From positions 1 to 64,000 of the forward strand of contig CANRPJ010000008.1 of NCBI GenBank assembly GCA_947632485.1: a stretch of 64,000 nucleotides of DNA, read 5' to 3'. The translations under genes were made by a program, and so were the position numbers. Position 1 is the stretch's first letter, and each line of letters starts with the position of its first letter. This document shows positions 1-8,281 of the stretch, one piece after another. The notes beneath the pieces were generated by a model. It saw only the letters and a program-made list of their open reading frames with translations. It ran no database searches and was not told the DNA's origin. This stretch comes from an uncultured Muribaculaceae bacterium (GTDB lineage Bacteria; Bacteroidota; Bacteroidia; Bacteroidales; Muribaculaceae).

Positions 1-951
1 CGTTTCAAATACGATAGGTTCGAGGTCTGTCTCTGATCCTGAAACGGTTACATGATATGTATAACTCTTGCCAAGTTCCCATCGAGGACTCCATGTACCG
101 GTAAGATTACGGTTCAAAAATTCTACCCTATTATTATTCTTGACTTTAACAGTAAAGTTGAGTTCTACCGTTTCACCTTCGTCTGAAGTATAAGTATATG
201 GAATTACATAACCTTCTTCCGAGGTAACTGCTTGTTTTTTTGTTGCAATCTTTTCTCCAGGAATATCAAGACTGATATAAGGCTCTGCAGTTATCTTTGT
301 AAGAGGAGTTACCCACCTCATTGTTGCATAATTGAAAGTACCCTTATCAAATATTCCAGCAATCTGCACATTAGAAACTTCTACAGTATATCCTTCAGGG
401 AAACCACTCTCAAACTCAAATGTAAGCTTAGAAAGTACATGCTTGAAATCTAAAGGTACGTTAGTGTTTCCACTTTCTTGACCCACTATGCCTATTTTTT
501 TTGCGACAACGAGATCGTGCTGATGGGAGTCATTACAAACGAAATTATTGATTCGAAGAGCGCGGGCAGGAGCATCATTTCCACTTATGTTTATAGAAGC
601 TGATCCGTAAGCGGCTGATAAAGCATTATTATCGCAGCTATAAGCATAAAAATAGTAAGTCGCATCTTTTACCCAATAGCGAGTATTGTCATACTTCCAC
701 CCATCGGTTTGCTTCGTTACTTCTTTACTAGTAAAGACAGTCGTTGGACTTGCTTCTTTACCTTCCGTTGTGTAATAAGCCGATACATAGAATGTATTGA
801 GGCTTGTGTTTGTCAGAGCTCTCGTTTCTTTGCTTACCACGTTCTGGAAGCCGATTGCGTTGCTCTGTACACCCTCTTCGACAACCTCGGATTGGGTGCA
901 AGCTGTGAGTGCCATAGCACCTGCAGCGAGAAGAAGAATTGATTTTTTCAT
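1..951 (-). CDS. Fimbrillin-family surface lipoprotein, C-terminus cut off by window edge
   Basis: Reading from the ATG at 951, the frame has no stop down to base 1, so 317 codons are visible and the 3' end is missing. The N-terminus is a lipoprotein signal peptide: charged MKKS, a hydrophobic run, and a lipobox LTAC with the lipidated Cys at residue 18. The mature part has the fimbrillin-like pattern NAIGFQN near residue 31 and later FKHVLSKLTFEFE, typical of the Bacteroidota Mfa/FimA-like fimbrillins, whose subunits are exported as lipoproteins and assembled on the outer surface. It lies 43 nt downstream of the DUF5119 gene and the DUF3575 gene, families often found with such fimbrial clusters, so the three are probably one operon. 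The family assignment rests on motif pattern and context; stalk versus tip subunit cannot be told. Confidence 0.75.
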   Translation of the reverse strand, partial: MKKSILLLAAGAMALTACTQSEVVEEGVQSNAIGFQNVVSKETRALTNTSLNTFYVSAYYTTEGKEASPTTVFTSKEVTKQTDGWKYDNTRYWVKDATYYFYAYSCDNNALSAAYGSASINISGNDAPARALRINNFVCNDSHQHDLVVAKKIGIVGQESGNTNVPLDFKHVLSKLTFEFESGFPEGYTVEVSNVQIAGIFDKGTFNYATMRWVTPLTKITAEPYISLDIPGEKIATKKQAVTSEEGYVIPYTYTSDEGETVELNFTVKVKNNNRVEFLNRNLTGTWSPRWELGKSYTYHVTVSGSETDLEPIVFET

Positions 952-994
952 TTGTTGATTTGTTAGTGAAAAATATTATTGTTCTGTTTCTTTT

Positions 995-2032
995 TTAGTG
1001 TTTGAATATGTCGTCGGGCAGATCGATGTCTTCGTGCTCGCCCCAGTCGTCGACGTTTACCTCGAAGCCGGAGTCGGCGAAGTTCTGCTCGTCTTCAATT
1101 CGGATTCCGGATACGCGGATCACTCCTCCTCGGGGCTGCTTGGCTATCTGGTCGGCTATGTCGAAGTCGAACTCGAAGATTTTGCCGTTGGTGAGCTTTA
1201 CCTCGAGGTTGAGGGTGTAGGGGCGCTCGGCGCGTGCTGATTCGGAGCGGCCGTAGTAAGAGTCGGGGAAGGCGGGCGCACCGAAGCTCCTCACGTGGGC
1301 CTCTACGCCGTAGTCTTTCACCTCGCAGTCGTAGAGGAGGATAGATGATTCTTCGGAGGTGACTCCGTTGCGGAGGTAGACTGACTCGGCGAGTCCGGCG
1401 AGTGCTCCCCGGGCGAGGGCCACATGCTCAATGCCGTGCTCGAATTCGTAGCGGATCACGTAGGTATATACGAGGGGCTGCATTCTTACGGGCATTGGCT
1501 TTGCCTCGTGGATACCGATTTCGGGCGCTTCATCAACGAATGCGGCGTAGAGCACGTCGGGGGGATTGGTGGAGCGCACTTCGGGATACATCTCCATCAT
1601 GTAGGCGATGCTTGAGCGGGAGCGGGTGGTGGAGGTGGCTCTGGCATTGGCGAGTGAGGCTACATCTGAGAGCACGATATATTCGGTATCGCTATTATAG
1701 AAGAGGTAGCTCTGGTTTTCGGGGTCGCCTACGTTGATATCGTCGCCGTTGGCCGGCATATAGTCTTCGCGCGGGTTGGCGTTGTCGGTATATGTGATCA
1801 TGGTGACCCACTCGGGCTTATCGGGGCGTAGGGAATGGTAATCGAAGCCGTGAAGGGCAGCGTCCCATGAGGAGGCATGGTCCATTCCGTAGTCTCTTTC
1901 CCATTCCTGCTCCCATTCGAGGCTTATAGCGGCGGTTCGGAAATGGTTGTAGCAAAGCTCTTTCCGACAGGCCGGCAGGAGCGCGAGCAGGAGGCAGGCG
2001 GTGGCGGCAGTAAGTATTTTGGTTCGTTTCAT
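995..2032 (-). CDS. DUF5119 family lipoprotein, fimbrial-cluster type
   Basis: A 345-residue protein with a lipoprotein signal peptide (lipobox LLPAC, Cys22) followed by CRKELCYNH, the Cys-Arg-rich start seen in DUF5119 proteins. The rest is a beta-rich body without membrane segments, with a duplicated feel (a repeated pattern of strands before and after residue 190) and a very acidic C-terminus (DWGEHEDIDLPDD). DUF5119 proteins occur in Bacteroidales fimbrillin operons and are thought to be anchor or accessory subunits; that role is from family context, not from motifs here. It lies between the DUF3575 gene (21 nt upstream) and the fimbrillin gene (43 nt downstream), all on the minus strand, consistent with co-transcription. 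Confidence 0.7.
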   Translation of the reverse strand: MKRTKILTAATACLLLALLPACRKELCYNHFRTAAISLEWEQEWERDYGMDHASSWDAALHGFDYHSLRPDKPEWVTMITYTDNANPREDYMPANGDDINVGDPENQSYLFYNSDTEYIVLSDVASLANARATSTTRSRSSIAYMMEMYPEVRSTNPPDVLYAAFVDEAPEIGIHEAKPMPVRMQPLVYTYVIRYEFEHGIEHVALARGALAGLAESVYLRNGVTSEESSILLYDCEVKDYGVEAHVRSFGAPAFPDSYYGRSESARAERPYTLNLEVKLTNGKIFEFDFDIADQIAKQPRGGVIRVSGIRIEDEQNFADSGFEVNVDDWGEHEDIDLPDDIFKH

Positions 2033-2053
2033 GATGTCGGGGTTGGTGGTTGT

Positions 2054-3634
2054 TTACCTGCGCTTGTTGGTATCGTAGAATCGCCAGACGAATGAGAACT
2101 TCAGTTTGAGGGGGCCGAAGTAGTTGAGCGTCTTGGTGCGCTGATAGAGGTAGTGGCCGTCGAAGGGGAGGTATTCCTTATAGCGGGAGTACATGTAGCC
2201 GAGTCCGATTCCGGCCTCGAGGGAGATGCATCTGCTTACGGGCCACATATATCCGAACGATGCTCCTACGAGGGCTCCTTCTCCGCAATATCCTTTCTTT
2301 CCGTTTTCGAGGTCGTATTTTCCACCTCCTGTGAAGAGGCCAACATACATTCCGCGCCAGGAGGGTTTGGGATTGATATGATAGCGCACTTCGGGAGATA
2401 CCATAAGGATCTGGTAGTATTTGTGTTTGGGATCGTTTTTCCACCATGCGATGTTGGCTTCGAGGGCCACTGACCAGTTGGGCCTGATGCGCCATTCGAG
2501 CTCCAGGTTGGGCATGAGTATGGGATAGTAGAGGAGGTTGGTCTTCAGGGCGAAGCGATGGTCGGCGGGCAGGGCCTCGGCGGGTGCTGGCTTCTCCGGC
2601 TCGGGAGCTGCCTCTTCATGGGGCTGGCTGACCACTCCTGCCTTGGCGGCTATCTCTTCGGCGACCGCCCGGGCCTGCTCTGCTTCGGCGAGCGATGCCT
2701 CGGCTGAGACGCGTGCGGCTTCGGCCACATCTTTTGCGGCGAATGCTTCGGCGGCTTTCGCTCTGGCTTCTTCTACCTCTTCAGCGGTGGCAGCGGCATC
2801 GGCGGCGGCAGATGCCTCGTCGGCTGCTGTGCGAGCTCTGTCGGCGGCTTCTCCGGCGTCTTTAGCGGCTTTGGCAGCTCTTGCGGCAGCTTCTTCAGCA
2901 GCGCGCACCGCCTCGGCATACTGGCGGGCGGCGTCGGAGGCCTGGTCGGAGGCATCGGCGGCTGATCGGGCTGCCTTAGCTGCTGCCTCTGAGGCTACTG
3001 CGGCTTCGCGGGCTGCTGACGCGGAGGCTTCTACGGCTGCCCTGATGTCGGATTTAAGGAAGAGGGATACGGCGACGGCGTTTCTGAGGCCGGGGAATAC
3101 GTTGGCGAATAGCCAGCGGTAGGTGTTGCCTCCGCTAAGCTGCATGAGGCGGTGTTTGCGGCCGTCGATTATCTTTCCGTTGTCGTCGTAGATCCAGACG
3201 GGGGTGTTGGTGATGATATCTATAATCTTCTCCCTGTCGGGCGCTCCGGGAATGGTATCCACCACCTTAAGAAGCTCTTCCCAGGCGATTCCTTCGGGAA
3301 TGGATTTTATGAGGGATCGGTCGATAGAGGTCTGCTTCACTATCTGGTTCGTGATCTCGGTGCACCGAAATCCGGTAAGCCGGTTATTGGCTTCGTTCTG
3401 TCCGTCGGGCGATGCGTATGCTCGCACTACGATGCGGTGGATATCGTCGTCGGCCGCCGCTTTCTTCACCATTTCGGCAAATCGCTTCATCTGGGCGGCG
3501 TTGTCGCCCAGGGTTGGGTCGAAGTATCTATTGCCAATACGGAAGTAGATCTTCGCAGAATCGGCCGGTGCTTGTGACCAGAGGCTCGGCAGCGTGAAGA
3601 TCGCTATGATAAGTCCGGTTATAATCCTTTTCAT
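2054..3634 (-). CDS. DUF3575 outer-membrane protein with OmpA-like part and long alanine-rich coiled coil
   Basis: The start was placed at the ATG at 3634 (MKRIITGLI) because a signal peptide begins exactly there; the frame stays open upstream to 3703 but adds only a hydrophilic, His/Lys-rich stretch. From this start it has 526 residues. Signal peptide 1-20; residues about 25-190 include an OmpA-like patch (VVRAYASPDGQNEANN); residues about 197-332 are an extreme Ala/Glu/Arg heptad-like segment, roughly half alanine, with no proline; a short Pro/Glu/Ala hinge follows; residues about 358-526 are a DUF3575 domain (FALKTNLLYYP, then alternating aromatic strands ending SFVWRFYDTNKRR), which looks like a small beta-barrel. 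DUF3575 proteins accompany fimbrillin operons and may anchor them in the outer membrane. The alanine-rich coiled coil between the two domains is unusual. Confidence 0.75.
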   Translation of the reverse strand: MKRIITGLIIAIFTLPSLWSQAPADSAKIYFRIGNRYFDPTLGDNAAQMKRFAEMVKKAAADDDIHRIVVRAYASPDGQNEANNRLTGFRCTEITNQIVKQTSIDRSLIKSIPEGIAWEELLKVVDTIPGAPDREKIIDIITNTPVWIYDDNGKIIDGRKHRLMQLSGGNTYRWLFANVFPGLRNAVAVSLFLKSDIRAAVEASASAAREAAVASEAAAKAARSAADASDQASDAARQYAEAVRAAEEAAARAAKAAKDAGEAADRARTAADEASAAADAAATAEEVEEARAKAAEAFAAKDVAEAARVSAEASLAEAEQARAVAEEIAAKAGVVSQPHEEAAPEPEKPAPAEALPADHRFALKTNLLYYPILMPNLELEWRIRPNWSVALEANIAWWKNDPKHKYYQILMVSPEVRYHINPKPSWRGMYVGLFTGGGKYDLENGKKGYCGEGALVGASFGYMWPVSRCISLEAGIGLGYMYSRYKEYLPFDGHYLYQRTKTLNYFGPLKLKFSFVWRFYDTNKRR

Positions 3635-3847
3635 ATTATGGTGGTGGCAGCCGTTAGGGCAACCGTGTTTTTCCTGTTGCTTAGGATTTGACTTTTGGCG
3701 CACTGACAGTTAATTCAAGCAGCTATGACCAAAGATGTGGCGCGAAGTTAAACAAAAGTTCACAATTACCCCCCATTTAGTTAAAAAATCTTAATTATTC
3801 CAAAAAAAGGGTGATTTTTTAACATTTCGGCAGGATTGGCGGCTATA

Positions 3848-3893
3848 CAGAAAGCCCGGCCTCCGAGAAGCTGGGTAGCTTTCAGAGGCCGGG
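3848..3893 (-). terminator. Probable terminator of the lytic transglycosylase gene
   Basis: A long hairpin has outer arms CCCGGCCTC and GAGGCCGGG and inner arms AAGCT/AGCTT around an ACCC loop. Read on the minus strand it follows the stop of the transglycosylase gene at 3947 and is followed by a weak U-run (CTTTCTG). It separates that gene from the fimbrial cluster. The short U-run lowers confidence. Confidence 0.6.
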
Positions 3894-3946
3894 GTAAATG
3901 GGGAAATCCTGTTTCGCTCTCTGGGAGCTTACAGGCGGGGCGGCGG

Positions 3947-5650
3947 TTAGCGACGGCGCTTTTTGGAGGAGCGCTTCTTGGAGCTGGATTTGGAGGAGCC
4001 GGATTTTGACTTGCTGCCGCTTTTAGCCGGGATTTTCAGGGTTTTGCCTGCGCGGAGGGCGTCGCTGGTCATTCCGTTGGCTTTCTTGATCTCGGCTACG
4101 CTTACTCCGTATTTAGCAGCGATCGATGAGAGGGTATCGCCGTTCTTGATGTTATGAATCTTGGGCTGCGCGGGGGCTGCCTGCGTCTTGGCGGCTGAGG
4201 CGGCTTTCGAGGAGCTGCCTGAGGAGGCGGATTTGGCAGCGGTTTCGGTGCGGGTCTCGGCGGGCTGAGTCTGGGCTGAGGCGAGCTCGCGGCCTTCGCC
4301 GGCTACGGAGGTGGTGATGCGGAGCTGCTGGCCGGTGCGCACGGCGTTGCGGCGCAGGCGGTTCCAGATCTTGATGTCGGCTTCGGTCACGTCGTATTTG
4401 GCAGCGATCGAGGAGAGGGTCTCGCCGGCGAGCACCTTGTGGGTGATGGTGCGTCCGCCTGTGCGCTGCGCTGCTGCGGCGCGCACTTCGGCGATGTCGG
4501 ACTCTCCGGTATCGTCGGCGGCGGGCTGGGCCTCGGTGGCGTCAGCGAGCACTGGCTCAGCTATCTCGCGGCGGGAGTATTTATCTGCCTCATAGTTCTT
4601 TATGGCCTCTTCGCTCATAATGTAGGCGAGCGCCTGCTGCGAGGGGAGCACGAGGAAGTAGGGGTGGTCGGCGGTGGCGGGCACCACATCGCGGCGGAAC
4701 TGGGGATTGAGCATCCGGAGCTCCTCCACGGGAATGTCGAGCACGTGGGAAATCTGGTCGAAATGCAACCTGTCGGTCACTCCGATGGTATCGGTGACCA
4801 GCGGCTTGGTTGGGAGCACGGGGCTGATGTTGTGGCGCGGATAATAGTTCATCACGTAGTTGGCGGCGATGAACATGGGCACGTAACCTCGCGTCTCGGC
4901 GGGCAGATACTGGTAGATGCTCCAGAAATCGAGGTTTTTCGGGTCGCCTCCCGCGCGGCGCAGGGCCTTGTTGACGGTGCCGGGTCCGCAGTTGTAGGCG
5001 GCGATGGCGAGGCTCCAGTCGCCGTAGGCGTTGTGGAGGTCCTTGAGGTAGGAGGCGGCCTTCTCAGAGGATGCGTAGGGGTCGCGGCGCTCGTCGACGA
5101 GGGTATTCACCTCCATTCCGAGCCCCTGCGCGGTGCCTATCATGAACTGCCAGAGGCCGGTGGCTCCGTGGCGCGATACTGCATTTGGGTCGAGTCCCGA
5201 CTCGATCACCGGAAGATATTTCAGCTCGAGGGGCAGTCCCTCAGCCTCCAGAGCTTGCTCGAAGATGGGCATATAATAGGTGCTCAGGCCGAGCAGAGCC
5301 GCGACCTGGGGCCTTGATTTCTTGGTGTATCTGTCGATATAGCTGCGCACTATCTGGTTGAACGGCATCTCAATAGCCGTAGGCATAGCCTTGAGGCGGG
5401 CTATTATCTCGCTGTCGGGGGTGTCGGTATCTTCGGAGGTGGCGTAGTTTTTATCGCCGGCGGTATAGTTGGTCATATACCAGCCCTCGAGCAGCTTCTG
5501 CGTGTCGGCCTCGTAGCTCTCCGGGTAGATTATGGCGTTGTCGGTGATGCTCTCGCGGATATCGAGCACATTTTTCTTTCCGTGGGTCTGAGCCCCAGCC
5601 GCCAGTGCGGAAGCAGCTATTATGCCAAGAAGAAGGAGGTGTTTTTTCAT
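3947..5650 (-). CDS. Lytic transglycosylase with two LysM domains (MltD-like)
   Basis: A 567-residue periplasmic or outer-membrane-associated murein enzyme that should cleave the MurNAc-GlcNAc bond to leave 1,6-anhydro ends. Residues 1-20 are a cleavable signal peptide (ends AAGAQ). The SLT domain covers about residues 118-245: YLPVIESGLDP holds the predicted catalytic Glu150, then HGATGLWQFM and AIAAYNCGPGTVNKA, the usual family-1 goose-lysozyme-like motifs. Two LysM domains follow (from THKVLAGETLSSIAAKY and from IHNIKNGDTLSSIAAKY), joined by a Thr/Ser/Ala linker; these bind peptidoglycan glycan. The last 25 residues are a Lys/Ser/Arg tail, strongly basic. It is followed downstream by a terminator and lies 11 nt downstream of the DUF5683 gene, so it may belong to the parA-parB-DUF5683 transcript. 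Confidence 0.92.
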   Translation of the reverse strand: MKKHLLLLGIIAASALAAGAQTHGKKNVLDIRESITDNAIIYPESYEADTQKLLEGWYMTNYTAGDKNYATSEDTDTPDSEIIARLKAMPTAIEMPFNQIVRSYIDRYTKKSRPQVAALLGLSTYYMPIFEQALEAEGLPLELKYLPVIESGLDPNAVSRHGATGLWQFMIGTAQGLGMEVNTLVDERRDPYASSEKAASYLKDLHNAYGDWSLAIAAYNCGPGTVNKALRRAGGDPKNLDFWSIYQYLPAETRGYVPMFIAANYVMNYYPRHNISPVLPTKPLVTDTIGVTDRLHFDQISHVLDIPVEELRMLNPQFRRDVVPATADHPYFLVLPSQQALAYIMSEEAIKNYEADKYSRREIAEPVLADATEAQPAADDTGESDIAEVRAAAAQRTGGRTITHKVLAGETLSSIAAKYDVTEADIKIWNRLRRNAVRTGQQLRITTSVAGEGRELASAQTQPAETRTETAAKSASSGSSSKAASAAKTQAAPAQPKIHNIKNGDTLSSIAAKYGVSVAEIKKANGMTSDALRAGKTLKIPAKSGSKSKSGSSKSSSKKRSSKKRRR

Positions 5651-5661
5651 GTGTGGTCGGT

Positions 5662-6498
5662 TCAGAATGTGAAAGCCCAGTTGAGGGCGAGGTTTACGCG
5701 CGCTCCTGCCGGGGTAGGCGCTAACTGTAGGGTAGGGCTCATATCGAGAGCCACATTGTCGGAGATGTCGAAATGCGCCAGAGAGGCGTCGACATAGGCA
5801 TCGACCATGCAGAGCAGGTAGAGCCCCACTACGCAGATGATGCAGAGGTCGCGGTTGCGGCGGTAAAAGTCTTTCCTGGTTTTCATTACGTTGGTGAGCC
5901 AGCTCTTGTCGAGGCTGTCTTCCGACGTGGTGGGAGGAAAGAAGTCCATGTAAGATTTCGTATCAGGATCATTGTCGAGCAGGTCGCGGTAGGCCTGCGA
6001 ATAGTCCTGATACTGCCCGTTGTTCCAGGAAGTGGCGTAGGCGAGGCCCATGAAGCCTCCTACCACTATTGGCAGCTTCCAGTAGCGCCGGTTATAGATC
6101 TGACCCAGGCCGGGGAAGAGGGCCGAGAGCCATACGGCGCGCGTGGGGTTGGGATTGAAGGGAATCTTACCGTTGAGGCCGTAGGGGGAGTTTTCATCGA
6201 TTACGATGGTCTTGGTCGTATCGTTTTCCTCAACGAAGTGAGCGTCGCCGGGCACGCTTACAGTGTCGGGGCGCACGGCCGGCACGAGCAGCTCCGCGTT
6301 CACGTAGGTCACCGTGTCTTGCGGAGCCGGCGCAGGGGGCAAAGCCTGAACGCCCGCGGCGCTTCTGCTTCCGCTGCGGGGAGCTACGAACGCATCGGCG
6401 GGGATTCCGAGGCAGCAGCACAGCAGGCATACTACCACGCGGCGCCAGCCCCGGAGGGCGACCGGAGCTGCGGCTGTAGGCAGAAGGGTAGGCGTCAT
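5662..6498 (-). CDS. DUF5683 family membrane protein
   Basis: A 278-residue protein. An N-terminal hydrophobic segment (about residues 20-38) is followed by a low-complexity Pro/Ala/Ser and acidic region, then the DUF5683 core beginning SALFPGLGQIYNRRYWK, with a first membrane helix just after it (IVVGGFMGLAYA) and another near residues 214-232 (LCIICVVGLYLLCMVDAYV). The core motif PGxGQxYN is shared with other small membrane families found in Bacteroidota. No biochemical function is known. The gene lies 21 nt downstream of parB and 11 nt upstream of the lytic transglycosylase gene on the same strand, an arrangement common in Bacteroidota, so a role at the envelope linked to segregation or cell-wall growth is possible but unproven. 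Confidence 0.8.
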   Translation of the reverse strand: MTPTLLPTAAAPVALRGWRRVVVCLLCCCLGIPADAFVAPRSGSRSAAGVQALPPAPAPQDTVTYVNAELLVPAVRPDTVSVPGDAHFVEENDTTKTIVIDENSPYGLNGKIPFNPNPTRAVWLSALFPGLGQIYNRRYWKLPIVVGGFMGLAYATSWNNGQYQDYSQAYRDLLDNDPDTKSYMDFFPPTTSEDSLDKSWLTNVMKTRKDFYRRNRDLCIICVVGLYLLCMVDAYVDASLAHFDISDNVALDMSPTLQLAPTPAGARVNLALNWAFTF

Positions 6499-6519
6499 GC
6501 TGGCTGAGAGGGGTTTAGG

Positions 6520-7389
6520 TTATTGTGCGAGGCGTTCGAGGGTAGCCATAAGGCGGCTGAACTCCTCTTCTCCTGCGAATTTTATGCTTAGCTCACCGCG
6601 GCCATCGGGCTTACGGGTGATTTTCACGGGGCTTCCTACCAGGGTTTTGATGCGGGCTTCCGTCTCTTTGAAGTCGGGTCTGGGCTCTTTCGGAGTCTTG
6701 GCGGGCTCTTCGGAGGCGGCAGCGGCCTCGCGCGCCAGCTCCTCCACCCGGCGCACCGAGAGGCCCTCCTTCAGGATGCGGGCGTAGATGCGGAGCTGCG
6801 CCTTCGGATCGCCTACCGCCAGGAGGGCGCGCGCATGGCCCATCTCCAGCTTGCGGTCGCGCAGGCCGAGCTGAATTTCAGCGGGCAGGCGGAGCAGACG
6901 CAGATGGTTGGCTATCGTGGCGCGCTTCTTTCCGAGGCGCTCTGAGAGGCGCTCCTGGGTGAGCTGATAGGTATCAATGAGCTTGCGGAAAGCGAGGGCT
7001 ACCTCTATGGCATTGAGATCTTCACGCTGAATGTTCTCTATAAGAGCCATTTCGGTCACTTCGGAATCGCTGGCCGTGCGCACATAGGCCGGCACGCTCG
7101 TGAGCCCGGCTATTCTTGCCGCCCTCCACCGGCGCTCGCCGGCTATTATCTGATAGCTGCCGTCGTCGAGTTTGCGCAGCGATAGGGGCTGCACGATTCC
7201 GAGCTCCTTGATCGAGGCTGCGAGCTCTTCGAGGGCTTCTTCATCGAAATTGGTGCGCGGTTGCTCAGGGTTGGGGAAGATCACACCTACCTCGATTTCC
7301 TTTATGGCGGAGCCGCCGTCGGTCGAGAAATCGCCCATGGAGAACATGGAGTCGAGGCCGCGTCCCAGTGCTTTGCGTTTGCCGGTCAT
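6520..7389 (-). CDS. parB: Chromosome partitioning protein ParB
   Basis: A 289-residue ParB/Spo0J-type protein. Residues about 30-120 form the ParB N-terminal (sulfiredoxin-like, CTP-binding) domain with NPEQPRTNFDEEALEELA and the diagnostic GERRWRAA box; ENIQREDLNAIEVA follows. The central helix-turn-helix domain (ERLGKKRATIANHLRLLRLP) binds parS, and the C-terminal part carries a charged linker and a dimerization segment. It overlaps parA by 4 nt (ATGA), so translation is probably coupled. No convincing parS palindrome was seen near the genes by eye. It works with ParA to segregate the chromosome origin region. Confidence 0.95.
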   Translation of the reverse strand: MTGKRKALGRGLDSMFSMGDFSTDGGSAIKEIEVGVIFPNPEQPRTNFDEEALEELAASIKELGIVQPLSLRKLDDGSYQIIAGERRWRAARIAGLTSVPAYVRTASDSEVTEMALIENIQREDLNAIEVALAFRKLIDTYQLTQERLSERLGKKRATIANHLRLLRLPAEIQLGLRDRKLEMGHARALLAVGDPKAQLRIYARILKEGLSVRRVEELAREAAAASEEPAKTPKEPRPDFKETEARIKTLVGSPVKITRKPDGRGELSIKFAGEEEFSRLMATLERLAQ

Positions 7390-8177
7390 TTTTCAGTCTT
7401 TTGGTTTTTGCGTCTGCGCCCGCGGGCAATAAGCTCCCTGGCGAGTTGAATGTAGGCTATCGCGCCGCGGCTGTCGGGGTCGTAGAGGATCACGGGCAGG
7501 CCGTGGCTCGGCGATTCCGAGAGCTTGATGTTGCGGGGAATCACGGTGGAAAACACCATATCGCCGAAATGGCCTTTGAGCTCCTCGTAGATCTGATTTG
7601 CGAGGCGTAGGCGGGCATCATACATTGTCAGCAGGAATCCCTCTATCTCTAGATCGGGGCGGGTGCGGCTCTTCACGATGCGGATCGTATTGAGCAGCTG
7701 CGCCACTCCCTCGATGGCGAAATATTCGGCCTGCACGGGTATGATTACCGAGTCGGCGGCCGTAAGTGCGGCTACTGTTACTGCTCCCAGCGAGGGGCTG
7801 CAGTCGATCAGCAGATAGTCGTAGTTATCTTTTATCGGGGCCAGAATCTGCGCGAGCGCAAATTCCCGCCTCTGGCGCTTCATCAGCTCTATCTCGGCTC
7901 CCACCACGTCGATACGCGAGGGAATCAGGTCGAGCCCCTCCATGCCGGCGGGTATGATGGCTCCCTCGGCGGGATAGCCGTCGACGATGCATTCAAAGAT
8001 TGTAGCCTCTACGGTGCTCGGGTCGATGCCGAGACCGGAAGTGGCGTTTGCCTGCGGGTCTACGTCGACTACCAGCACTTTTTTACCCTCCTGCGCGAGG
8101 CAGGCGGCGAGGTTGAAGGCGGTAGTGGTCTTTCCTACTCCGCCCTTCTGGTTGGCTATTGCTATGATTCTGCCCAT
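7386..8177 (-). CDS. parA: Chromosome partitioning ATPase ParA (Soj type)
   Basis: A 263-residue MinD/ParA-fold ATPase. The deviant Walker A box is at the N-terminus (ANQKGGVGKTTTAFNLA), the A' motif is VLVVDVDPQANAT, and Walker B-like YLLIDCSPSLGAVTVAAL follows. There is no N-terminal DNA-binding extension, which matches the short chromosomal ParA type rather than plasmid class Ia. It heads a likely transcript parA-parB-DUF5683-lytic transglycosylase: the parB start overlaps the parA stop, and a promoter candidate lies at 8231-8262. Confidence 0.95.
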   Translation of the reverse strand: MGRIIAIANQKGGVGKTTTAFNLAACLAQEGKKVLVVDVDPQANATSGLGIDPSTVEATIFECIVDGYPAEGAIIPAGMEGLDLIPSRIDVVGAEIELMKRQRREFALAQILAPIKDNYDYLLIDCSPSLGAVTVAALTAADSVIIPVQAEYFAIEGVAQLLNTIRIVKSRTRPDLEIEGFLLTMYDARLRLANQIYEELKGHFGDMVFSTVIPRNIKLSESPSHGLPVILYDPDSRGAIAYIQLARELIARGRRRKNQKTEK

Positions 8178-8230
8178 GCTTGCGTTCCGAAATCAGGTCC
8201 GGACCAATTGCCCGGAGCCTATTTGGAGTG

Positions 8231-8262
8231 CAAAGTAAGAATTTTTCTCCGAGACTTCACAA
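8231..8262 (-). promoter_or_regulatory. Promoter candidate for parAB
   Basis: On the minus strand a TTG (8260-8262) is followed 21 nt later by TTACTTTG (8231-8238), a 7 of 8 match to the Bacteroidota -7 box TAnnTTTG. It lies about 54 nt upstream of the parA start. Confidence 0.45.
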
Positions 8263-8281
8263 TCTGAAATGTTAAGATGGC

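Noticed and set aside
6520-8230. parS sites near parAB
   Set aside because: No 16-bp palindrome resembling the common parS pattern was found by eye in or near the two genes; a computed search of the genome would be needed.
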